64,000 nt of DNA, from contig JARBUM010000011.1 in NCBI GenBank assembly GCA_029239675.1, positions 1 through 64,000 of the forward strand, given 5' to 3'. This stretch comes from Pelosinus sp. Its GTDB lineage: Bacteria; Bacillota; Negativicutes; DSM-13327. Both the position numbers and the translations under genes were made by a program. A model generated the notes under the pieces. That model worked only from the letters and a program-made list of their open reading frames with translations, was not told the origin of the DNA and ran no database searches. This document shows, one piece after another, positions 27,921 through 35,382 of the stretch (its first letter is position 1; every line of letters starts with the position of its first letter).

Positions 27921-29195
27921 TTAGATTCCTAGAGCCCTAATTAGTTCATCCATAAATTCAGGCATTAACGTAGAAGCTAATAACATGAGAGTTAATACTA
28001 TTAATGCAACGGTAAAAGTCCATGAAACCACATTGTACCATGAAGAATTAACATAGCTACCCATAATATTTTTATTATTGGCGATCAGCACCATAAAAAT
28101 AAGAATAGGCGGTAAGAGTACGCCATTAATCACCTGAGAAGTCAGCATCACTTGATATAATGACAGGTCTGGCCATAGTACTAATCCTGCACCAATGACA
28201 ATCAAGGCCGTGTATAAACCAAAAAAAGCAGGGGCTTCTTTGTAGGTTTTACTAACGCCACGTTCAAAGCCTAAAGCTTCACAAACAGCATAAGCAGTAC
28301 TAAGTGGCAAAATAAATGCTGCTAACATAGAAGCTCCTAATAAACCAAAAGAAAATAGCATACTTGCATATTCACCAGCCATAGGTTTTAATGCCAGAGC
28401 TGCATCCTTTACCGTTTCAATGGAAATTTGATTCACATATAAAGTAGCTGCCGTTGCTACAATAATAAAAAAGGCAATCAACCAAGTAAAGAACGCACCA
28501 AACATAACATCCCAAAAGGTATATTTATAATCTTCCGCAGTGATTCCTTTGTCAACAATGGATGCCTGAACATAAAACTGACCCCAGGGAGTAATGGTAG
28601 TACCAATGACACCAATTGCCATAATGAGAAAGTCAGTATCATGTGAAAAGCTAGGTGTGATCGAAGCCACTAGTACTTCTCCCCATGGTGGATCTATAAT
28701 GACACCTGAAATAACATAGCTTAAAAAAGTAGCACACAACACTAAAAAAATCTTTTCGATCTTACCATAATCCGCTTTGAGAACTAGCCACCAAATTAAT
28801 ACGGCCATAATTGGCACTGCAATATATTTACTTACACCAAAAATTTCAAAACTAGTAGCAATACCAGAGAACTCGGATGCCGTAGTACCAATATTGGCAA
28901 TTAACAATACACTCATGGCGAAAAAGGTCCACTTGACGCCAAATAATTCACGAATTAAATCCGATAACCCTCGCCCTGTAACAGCGCCTGTCCTTGCTGA
29001 TATCTCCTGGGCAATCGCCAAACAGATACTGCTGACTAGTACAATAAATAATAGTCCATACCCATACTTTGCTCCTGCGGCAGCATAGGTAGCAATACCA
29101 CCAGCATCATTATCAGCAAATGCTGTGACGATACCTGGGCCCATGACGGCAAAGAATAGGCCTAACCGTTTACGCATATCTTTTATTATATTCAT
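27921..29195 (-). CDS. Nramp-related divalent metal transporter, probably Mg2+ (NRMT-like)
   Basis: 424 aa with about eleven transmembrane helices and the Nramp fold. Its metal site is altered. In helix 1 the usual DPGN is DAGG (within AFADNDAGGIATY), keeping Asp but losing Asn. In helix 6 the usual A-x-x-MPH is TTITPWGQ, losing the Met that selects transition metals and the following His. Such changes are known from the NRMT clade, which carries Mg2+. The context agrees: it follows an MgtE-N/CBS protein by 2 bp and the operon leader holds two M-box Mg2+ riboswitches. The ATG has GGGGGCG 6 nt upstream. Confidence 0.85.
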   Translation of the reverse strand: MNIIKDMRKRLGLFFAVMGPGIVTAFADNDAGGIATYAAAGAKYGYGLLFIVLVSSICLAIAQEISARTGAVTGRGLSDLIRELFGVKWTFFAMSVLLIANIGTTASEFSGIATSFEIFGVSKYIAVPIMAVLIWWLVLKADYGKIEKIFLVLCATFLSYVISGVIIDPPWGEVLVASITPSFSHDTDFLIMAIGVIGTTITPWGQFYVQASIVDKGITAEDYKYTFWDVMFGAFFTWLIAFFIIVATAATLYVNQISIETVKDAALALKPMAGEYASMLFSFGLLGASMLAAFILPLSTAYAVCEALGFERGVSKTYKEAPAFFGLYTALIVIGAGLVLWPDLSLYQVMLTSQVINGVLLPPILIFMVLIANNKNIMGSYVNSSWYNVVSWTFTVALIVLTLMLLASTLMPEFMDELIRALGI

Positions 29196-29197
29196 TT

Positions 29198-30487
29198 TTA
29201 TCGCCCCCGCCCTGCCGTTTTTGTTAGTGCAAACCAGGAGTATGTATCTAGTTTTCCACGTTCTGGCATTAGTATATCAAGAACATCATCCACTGTAACA
29301 ATTCCTACCATAATATTATTCTCATCAACTACAGGTACAGCTAGTAAGCTATACTTATTAATAACTTCTGCCACTTTCTGATAATTGTCCTCATCTTGTA
29401 CTACAGCAACTTTTGTATGCATCAAATCTTCCAGCGTAGTTTGAGGGGCTGCGACAATTAATTCCCTCAAGGAAAGAACCCCTTGAAGATGTTCCGCCTC
29501 ATCCATTACATATAAATAATAAATCGTTTCCGCTGTCGGTGATAATTCTCGCAATTGATTAATTGCTTCTTCAGCTGTAATATGTGAAGAAAACGCAATA
29601 AATTCATTGGTCATTAATGCTCCAGCAGTACCTTCCTCATATTGCATGAGTTCCCTAACATCTTCGGCATCATCGCTTTCCATCAATTGCAATAAGCCTT
29701 CCGATTTTTCCGTAGGCAACTCGCCAAGAATATCAGCGGCTTCATCTGGCGCCATTTCTTCTAGAATATCAGATGCCCGCTGTGCATCCATTTGTTCAAT
29801 AATCTCTACCTGTGTATCCAAGTTCAATTCTGCTAAGGTGTCAATAGCTTGCTGGTCATCCAGATTTTCTATAAAATTAGCACGTCGTTTATAATCCATT
29901 TCTTCCACTAAATCTGCAATATCTGCAGGATGCAGTTCTGTCAACTGCTGTTTCATACGATTCAGCTGAAGGTTTGAATTCCAACTTTCCAATGGTTTAA
30001 TAAACTCCAAGACCAGCCAATTTTGTTTAAACTTTGTAAAGAGAAATTCTAAACCCAATCGTCTAAATAAACCACGCACACCAATATCAACAGCTATTAA
30101 TACCATATGTTGTTTTCCATCCTGAAGGACCCAAGACAAGATAATATCGTTTACCCTTACCATCTTAGAACCTTTTAAATCAATAATCTGTTTATCCAAC
30201 AACCATTTACTGGCATAAATATCACTTTCAAGCAACGGAATCGTTTGATTTACATTAAAATCCCCTGTAAGTTTTACCTCATAATTATCTTTTAATGCAA
30301 TCCATTCAATAGGAATCAAATTATGTATTTTATTTGCGTATTTGATACCTATTACTCGCGGATAAACGCCATCCCAGCGTACTGCAATGTCCTTTATTCG
30401 ACCAAAAGTATTGCCATTTATATCATAAATCGGCTGACCGATAAGTTGGCTAAAGTAGAATTCGCCTACCATTTTTACTTCATGCAT
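29198..30487 (-). CDS. PRC-barrel / MgtE-N / CBS protein without a membrane domain
   Basis: 429 aa, soluble. Two PRC-barrel-like segments (about 10-80 and 90-165) precede an MgtE N-terminal superhelical domain (about 185-285; LHPADIADLVEEMD, MAPDEAADILGELP, LMQYEEGTAGALMTNEF). A pair of CBS domains follows (about 295-410). In the Mg2+ channel MgtE the N and CBS domains bind Mg2+ and gate the pore, but here no transmembrane domain follows. The very next gene is an Nramp-related transporter, so this protein may be its detached Mg2+-sensing gate; that is inference. The ATG has GGAGG 8 nt upstream. Confidence 0.88.
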   Translation of the reverse strand: MHEVKMVGEFYFSQLIGQPIYDINGNTFGRIKDIAVRWDGVYPRVIGIKYANKIHNLIPIEWIALKDNYEVKLTGDFNVNQTIPLLESDIYASKWLLDKQIIDLKGSKMVRVNDIILSWVLQDGKQHMVLIAVDIGVRGLFRRLGLEFLFTKFKQNWLVLEFIKPLESWNSNLQLNRMKQQLTELHPADIADLVEEMDYKRRANFIENLDDQQAIDTLAELNLDTQVEIIEQMDAQRASDILEEMAPDEAADILGELPTEKSEGLLQLMESDDAEDVRELMQYEEGTAGALMTNEFIAFSSHITAEEAINQLRELSPTAETIYYLYVMDEAEHLQGVLSLRELIVAAPQTTLEDLMHTKVAVVQDEDNYQKVAEVINKYSLLAVPVVDENNIMVGIVTVDDVLDILMPERGKLDTYSWFALTKTAGRGR

Positions 30488-30490
30488 ATT

Positions 30491-30592
30491 TTATTCCTCC
30501 TTCTTCACCTGGAATCCGTCCCTCTCGAGAGCGAACAGACAATCCTTACATTTATTTTGCTTTATTATACTGCCACTGGGCCCGGAATCCAT
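30491..30592 (-). CDS. 33-aa ORF between the M-box leader and the MgtE-N/CBS gene
   Basis: The ATG at 30592 has GGAGG 7 nt upstream, as strong as the best genes here. The frame ends with TAA three bases before the MgtE-N/CBS start, and its last codons contain that gene's ribosome binding site. The peptide is hydrophilic, with a CxxC pair (KCKDCLFALERDGF) and an EE tail; there is no membrane segment. It could be a small Fe/Zn-knuckle-like protein, a coupling leader peptide or chance. I recognise no family. Confidence 0.5.
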   Translation of the reverse strand: MDSGPSGSIIKQNKCKDCLFALERDGFQVKKEE

Positions 30593-30636
30593 AAAACCAC
30601 CTCCATATCATTTGAATTTTCATAGATTAGATAGCA

Positions 30637-30667
30637 AAGGACCTTCTATGTGAATAAGAAGGTCCTT
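30637..30667 (-). terminator. terminator of the proximal M-box
   Basis: AAGGACCTTCT (30637-30647) is a perfect 11-bp partner of 30657-30667. On the minus strand the leading arm, GACCTTC, is also complementary to GAAGGTC at the 3' edge of the M-box P1 (30694-30700), so an antiterminator alternative is visible. Confidence 0.75.
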
Positions 30668-30692
30668 CTCATGTCGCCATGATAATACTTTA

Positions 30693-30866
30693 TGACCTTC
30701 CCCAATCGTTGAGTTTCGGCACTGCATAACGTAGAGGTATTATTATCCTCAGCCACCTTAAGTAAAACCTTAATTCGGTAATACCTGTTCTACCCATTGG
30801 CGTCTTTCGACGTTTCCGGGCAGTGGCCTATGTTTATACAGGAGCCTCACCTAACGAAGAAGTTCT
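30693..30866 (-). promoter_or_regulatory. M-box (ykoK) Mg2+ riboswitch, proximal copy
   Basis: On the minus strand the M-box blocks are in order: CTTCGTTAGGTGAGGCTCCTG at the 5' end (first 20 bases conserved), CACTGCCC, GACGCCAATGGGT, TTAAGGTGGCTGAGG, CTACGTTATGCAGTGCC and AACTCAACGATT before P1 closes with GGGGAAGG. High Mg2+ should stabilise P1 and free the downstream terminator, shutting off the transporter operon. Confidence 0.92.
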
Positions 30867-30956
30867 ATACTATATAATTATTACTAATACTCTTTTGCCC
30901 TACTATATTATATAGAACAGCAATAGCATTGTTCATAAAAAAACAAGAAAAATAGA

Positions 30957-30982
30957 TAAAAGCCCCCGTTACCGGAAGGCTT
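30957..30982 (-). terminator. terminator of the distal M-box
   Basis: On the minus strand AAGCCTTCCG, loop GTAA, then CGGGGGCTT and a T-rich tail. CCTTCC in the leading arm can alternatively pair with GGAAGG of the distal M-box P1, the same switch logic as in the proximal copy. Confidence 0.75.
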
Positions 30983-31003
30983 AAAAAGCGAATTTAATAC
31001 ATC

Positions 31004-31182
31004 CACACCTTCCCCACTCGTACGAGTTTTGGCACTGCATAACGTAGAGTACAAGCTAAAAATCCCTCAGCCACCTTAAGTAAAACCTTAATCCGGTAGT
31101 ACCTGTTCTACCCATTGGCGTCTCTCGACATTTCCGGGCAGTGGCCTATGTTTATGCAGGAGCCTCACCTAACGAAGAACTA
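31004..31182 (-). promoter_or_regulatory. M-box (ykoK) Mg2+ riboswitch, distal copy
   Basis: A second full set of M-box blocks: TTCGTTAGGTGAGGCTCCTG, CACTGCCC, GACGCCAATGGGT, TTACTTAAGGTGGCTGAGG, CTACGTTATGCAGTGCC and AAACTCGTACGAGTGGGGAAGG. It is nearly identical to the proximal copy in the conserved core but different in the loops, and lies about 135 bp further upstream on the same strand with its own terminator. Confidence 0.92.
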
Positions 31183-31472
31183 TTTCTCTACTATGAGCGT
31201 ACTACCTTTAAAGAAATGTGTCAATACCTATTTCACTTTTCGTCAAATCTTTAATTTGCCTATTAAGTTGATCTTCAATCACAAAAATGCTCAGCAATAG
31301 CGATTATGTCTGTAAATCTCCCTGTATATCTATATTTATCTCTTTTTCTATATAATATACATAATCACATGACTTTCAATTCTATTTTATACTCTTCCCG
31401 GGAAAAAAACAGTTCACAAAATCCTTAGAAAGAAAAACGCTACACTTTCTTTAAAACATATAAAACATAATC

Positions 31473-31656
31473 GAGGCACAAAGAACACAAAGGGGCTATC
31501 TATATTTTTTAGTGTTCTCCTTTGCGGAATCAGAAAGTATAACACTTTCTTGATTCCAAGTAAGAGCGACTAAGGCCTTTGCCTGCATCTGAGGACTTGG
31601 CACAAGCCAAGTCTTCTCTTATGTGCCACATCAGTGGCATTGTGTTTTTGTGGTTC
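31473..31656. repeat. AACCACAAAG-family repeat carrying a nested insertion
   Basis: The left part is GAGGCACAAAGAACACAAAGG and the right part is CACATCAGTGGCATTGTG then TTTGTGGTTC, as in other family members. Between them, where other copies have a few bases, lies the 96-bp unit at 31518-31613. Confidence 0.7.
31518..31613. repeat. 96-bp repeat unit (first copy)
   Basis: Appears identical by eye to 62881-62976. It contains a small hairpin (GGAATCAGAAAGTATAACAC...TTTCTTGATTCC) and a second one (GACTTGGCACAAGCCAAGTC). A related hairpin occurs alone at 57605-57635. Confidence 0.85.
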
Positions 31657-31681
31657 GTAAAATATTATATTCTAGCATTAT

Positions 31682-31805
31682 AAAGAAGACTTGATTCAGG
31701 TGGAGTTTTAACTCTATCTGAATCTTAGTCGCACTTATCCAGGGACTTAGTTGTTCTTAACCCCACTTATATAAGATGGGAGTCTTAGAGCAACTTGGTC
31801 ATCGG
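31682..31805. repeat. about 124-bp repeat, inverted relative to the copy at 63046-63168
   Basis: Shares AAAGAAGACTTGA, GTCGCACTTATCCAGGGACT, GATGGGAGTCTTAGAGCAA and TTGGTCATCGG with the reverse complement of the 63-kb copy. Its relation to the 96-bp unit is therefore flipped between the two loci. It is also composed of hairpin segments. Confidence 0.8.
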
Positions 31806-31814
31806 ATAACAATA

Positions 31815-31865
31815 AGCACATTAAATATACTTGCTGTAAAAGTCAGCAAGTATATTTAATGTGCT
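31815..31865 (-). terminator. long perfect hairpin at the end of the EamA gene
   Basis: A perfect 22-bp stem (31815-31836 with 31844-31865), 7-nt loop, overlapping the stop codon region of the EamA gene. The minus-strand exit is TTATTGTTA, only weakly T-rich. Confidence 0.65.
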
Positions 31866-32799
31866 ATTCCATGTTGCCCGAGCTTGATGAATTCACTACT
31901 AGGTTATCCGCTGATTCTTCAGGTTTCTTCAGATTTTGAAGCTGAGATAAAAGCATTCCAATAAACATAATCACACACCCCAAGGATTCTTGAAACCCTA
32001 ATTTTTCATTTAAAATCAACCATCCACCAATAGCGGCAAAAACTGTCTCCATACTAAGAATAATCGCTGCATGAGATGGCTGGGCATTCTTCTGAGCAAC
32101 AACCTGCAATGTATAAGCAATGCCAACAGAGCAAATCCCACCATATAGAATAGGGATAGCAGCCTGGTAAATCTTATGAATACTTATAGTTTCTATAAAC
32201 AAGGCTGTGACTAAGCTAAGTATTGAACAGGTAATGAACTGAAAACATGCTAGTTTCAACACAGGTACTCTACGTGAAAAGTGATCAATTAATAAAATAT
32301 GGATTGCCCAAAAAAAGGCTCCTACAAGTTCCAATACTTCTCCATAGGAAATAAAGAAGCTATCTCTTACACAAAGAAGATATAAACCTACAACTGCAAT
32401 CACAGATCCAATCCAAGTACTCATACTAACATATTGTTTTAGGAAAATTCCTAAAATAGGTACAAGCACTATGTATAAACAAGTGATAAAGGCTGCCTTA
32501 CCAGCTGTAGTATATAGTAAACCAATTTGTTGCAACGAAGCAGCAATAAATAAAACTAAACCGGCCCAAAGACCGGCTACTACTACATTCTTCGTGCCAT
32601 GTTCTACCTTCTCTTGCGTTGGAGAACTATTTTTATAAAAAAGAATAAGGGGTACCAAAGAAAGACTTCCTAGAGCAAATCGGACCCCATTAAAAGTAAA
32701 TGGACCTACATATTCCATCCCCACTCGCTGAGCTACAAATGCCAATCCCCATATGGCTGCAGCAAGCAAAAGCAACAAATTCGAAGTTAGTATATTCAT
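31864..32799 (-). CDS. EamA-family (DMT) transporter
   Basis: About 311 aa with ten predicted transmembrane helices forming two EamA repeats (about 5-140 and 150-290). Typical signatures are LLLAAAIWGLAFVAQRVGMEYVGP at the start and ILSMETVFAAIGGWLILNEKL in the second repeat. DMT exporters move amino acids, nucleosides or other metabolites; the substrate is unknown. The start is taken at ATG 32799 with AGAGAG 8 nt upstream; GTG 32808 is an alternative. It is a standalone gene ending in a long hairpin. Confidence 0.9.
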   Translation of the reverse strand: MNILTSNLLLLLAAAIWGLAFVAQRVGMEYVGPFTFNGVRFALGSLSLVPLILFYKNSSPTQEKVEHGTKNVVVAGLWAGLVLFIAASLQQIGLLYTTAGKAAFITCLYIVLVPILGIFLKQYVSMSTWIGSVIAVVGLYLLCVRDSFFISYGEVLELVGAFFWAIHILLIDHFSRRVPVLKLACFQFITCSILSLVTALFIETISIHKIYQAAIPILYGGICSVGIAYTLQVVAQKNAQPSHAAIILSMETVFAAIGGWLILNEKLGFQESLGCVIMFIGMLLSQLQNLKKPEESADNLVVNSSSSGNME

Positions 32800-33016
32800 A
32801 AACAACACTCTCTTTACACAAAATGTTTTTTCATAAGATACAATTTACCACATGAAACAAGATTAGTCAAAATTCATTTTCTTAACCTTAATAGCTAATC
32901 TTCCTTTTTATCGGGTCACCAAACCGCCCTATGACTCCATCTTTTACAAGTGAGAGCTAAAAGCGGCTCCATGTAGCTATTCTGCTGGTGTACATCCTCC
33001 ACCTGAACCATTCTTA

Positions 33017-34207
33017 TTATATCATTACATACTTTTTTACCACTTGTGATAACCGTTGGATCCCTTCTATTATTTTTTCTTCCGACATGTTTGAGTAATT
33101 TAGTCGAAATGTATTTTCAACTCCGCCATTGGGAAAAAAGGAATCACCTGGTACAAACGCTACATTATCTTTTAGACATTCTTTCAACAACTCCATAGCC
33201 TTCATATATGGGGGAAGTTCAACCCAAAGAAATAACCCTCCTTGCGGATGAGTAAAAGTTACTCCTTGAGGCATTGTTTTACCTAGCGTTTCTACCATCA
33301 CATCTCTGCGTTTTCGATATACAGTAACTAGCTTTTGTATATGAGCTTCAAAGTCAAATACATCCATATAGGTTGCGATCTCCATTTGACTTCTCATAGA
33401 TGTGCACAAATCAGCACCCTGTTTTATCAATATATATTTCTCAATGAACTTAGCATCAGCAGCAATCCATCCGATACGCAAGCCCGGACAGAAAGTTTTC
33501 GAGAACGTACTTGTAAAAATTACATTTCCTGACCTATCCATTGATTTTAATGAGGGAAGAATTTCATTCTCAAAACGTAATTCTCCATAGGGATTATCTT
33601 CAATGACTGGGATTTCATATTTTTTTACTAGCTCCATAAACTCATGTCTACGTTCTATTGACCAAGTTTTTCCCGTAGGATTTTGAAAATCCGGAATAAC
33701 ATAGATTAGCTTTATCCCTTTCTGTGTTTCTAGCATTTTTTCAAGTTCTTCTATAATCATCCCCTTATCATCTGTAGGCACTTCTACGAAGCGAGGCCCG
33801 TAAGCTTTAAGAGCACTAATAGCAGCCAAATATGTTGGACTTTCACATAGCACAATATCGCCCTCATCCAAAAGAAGCTTTCCAGAAAAGTCTAGAGCCT
33901 GTTGTGAACCACAAGTAATTAAAATATTATCTGCACAAACACTTGTCTTAAATACTTGATTCATTCTCTCGGCTATTTTTTTTCTTAGGGGCTCATACCC
34001 TTCAGTCGTGGAATATTGAAGGGCTTCTCTGCCCATTTCTTCTAATACTTTTACCGATATTACTTTTAATTCTTCCACCGGAAACAATTCTGGAGCAGGT
34101 AATCCCCCTGCAAAGGATAACACCTCTTCCCGCTGTGTGATTTTCAGTATTTCCCGAATCTCGGATGCCCGTAATGAATCCATACGTTTTGCCAAAGTAA
34201 CCGCCAT
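33017..34207 (-). CDS. PLP-dependent aminotransferase (class I/II, 2-aminoadipate/LysN-like)
   Basis: 396 aa, fold type I. The PLP lysine is in FTSTFSKTFCPGLRIGW, with substrate and phosphate residues in ITCGSQQALDF, IPDFQNPTGKTW and IEDNPYGELRF. The closest groups are 2-aminoadipate/branched-chain or aromatic aminotransferases related to the MocR catalytic domain, as in the neighbouring regulator at 35383. The ATG at 34207 has GGAGGGG 7 nt upstream. An EamA exporter lies just upstream on the same strand (57 bp), suggesting joint expression in amino-acid handling; the substrate is not determinable here. Confidence 0.9.
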   Translation of the reverse strand: MAVTLAKRMDSLRASEIREILKITQREEVLSFAGGLPAPELFPVEELKVISVKVLEEMGREALQYSTTEGYEPLRKKIAERMNQVFKTSVCADNILITCGSQQALDFSGKLLLDEGDIVLCESPTYLAAISALKAYGPRFVEVPTDDKGMIIEELEKMLETQKGIKLIYVIPDFQNPTGKTWSIERRHEFMELVKKYEIPVIEDNPYGELRFENEILPSLKSMDRSGNVIFTSTFSKTFCPGLRIGWIAADAKFIEKYILIKQGADLCTSMRSQMEIATYMDVFDFEAHIQKLVTVYRKRRDVMVETLGKTMPQGVTFTHPQGGLFLWVELPPYMKAMELLKECLKDNVAFVPGDSFFPNGGVENTFRLNYSNMSEEKIIEGIQRLSQVVKKYVMI

Positions 34208-34264
34208 ATTCAAGCCCCTCCTTCATTTATTATCGATCCTTACTATATCCCCATGCCACATCCG

Positions 34265-35221
34265 TTAATTATTCCGATTGCCTACCGAAACCAACACTAC
34301 TTGTTCTTCAGGAGGAGAAGCCACCGTCTTACCATTGTTTGCTTTGTTGATGATAATAACTGATAAGACGATGATTATAGCAGCAAATGCGTCACGATAG
34401 GTCATTTGCTCGCCAGCCAACATCCAACCGAGAATTACAGCTATAACCGGGTTCACATAAGTGTTAGTAGTAACTAAGGTTGGATCAGCAACTTTTAATA
34501 GCCAAATATAAGCACTGAAGCCAATAATAGAACCGAAGAAAATTAAATAACCTAGCGCAATCGCCGAACGCATGGATACCAATGCGAAATCAAGTTGTGG
34601 CCCTTCACCTGTTATAAGACCAAATAGTAAGCACATCAGCCCTCCAGTGAGCATTTGCAGGGCTATAGACATGAATATTGCTGATGGCAACTTTGCTACA
34701 CGGGAGTAGAGTGTCCCTCCCGCCCAAAAAAGCGTTGCAACTACAAGCGCAATATAGCCACTCCATTGGGAGGATGTATTTGATAATTCACCGATGGAAT
34801 TATTCACTAACAAAGTGATGCCAATAAGGCCTAATACTATTCCCCCAAAAACCATACCGTTTGGACGTTTGCCACCTTGCCAAAGCCAAGATAATAACAT
34901 CACCCAGAGGGGTACGGTGGCGAAAACAATCGCCGCAATACCACTTGATACAAACTGTTCAGCCCAGACTATACTGCCATTGCCCCCCAGCAGCATTGTT
35001 CCGCCAACAATAGCAGCATTTTTCCAGTGTCTTATCTGTGGCCTTTCCACGCCACGCGCAGCTTGCCAAATATACATAATTGCTCCAGCTATCAAAAATC
35101 GAATCCCAGCCATCGTAAAAGGAGGCAATGTTTCAATAGCAACTTTCATAGCTAAATAAGTTCCACCCCAAAAAATATATACAACCAATAAGGCTCCCAC
35201 AATAGGCAAAGTCATTCCCAT
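34265..35221 (-). CDS. EamA-family (DMT) transporter, divergent from MocR regulator
   Basis: 318 aa with ten predicted helices in two EamA repeats, containing VYIFWGGTYLAMKVAIETLPPF and DPTLVTTNTYVNPVIAVILGW (a YedA/RhaT-like signature). It probably exports a small metabolite. The start at 35221 is chosen because AAGGAG lies 6 nt upstream; the in-frame ATG at 35236 would put that site inside the gene. It is transcribed away from a MocR-type regulator and followed by an aminotransferase, so an amino acid or amine substrate under MocR control is a fair guess. Confidence 0.9.
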   Translation of the reverse strand: MGMTLPIVGALLVVYIFWGGTYLAMKVAIETLPPFTMAGIRFLIAGAIMYIWQAARGVERPQIRHWKNAAIVGGTMLLGGNGSIVWAEQFVSSGIAAIVFATVPLWVMLLSWLWQGGKRPNGMVFGGIVLGLIGITLLVNNSIGELSNTSSQWSGYIALVVATLFWAGGTLYSRVAKLPSAIFMSIALQMLTGGLMCLLFGLITGEGPQLDFALVSMRSAIALGYLIFFGSIIGFSAYIWLLKVADPTLVTTNTYVNPVIAVILGWMLAGEQMTYRDAFAAIIIVLSVIIINKANNGKTVASPPEEQVVLVSVGNRNN

Positions 35222-35382
35222 TTTGTACTCCTTCATCTTTGTTGATAGTATTTTTTATTTATAATTGTCTCTTCTGTAGCAATATGCATTACGGTTTTTT
35301 TATTTATAATAGCTTGAAGGAGATAAACTGTAAATATCCAATATAATATTATTATAATACCAATTTAAATATTCAAGGAGAA

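Noticed and set aside
31115-31300. 61-codon plus-strand ORF
   Set aside because: It runs through the distal M-box on the opposite strand; the RNA structure explains the sequence.
32931-33000. Sequence faintly like the 120-bp repeat (GACTCCATCTTTTACAAGTG)
   Set aside because: Similarity is limited to a short stretch and could not be extended by eye.
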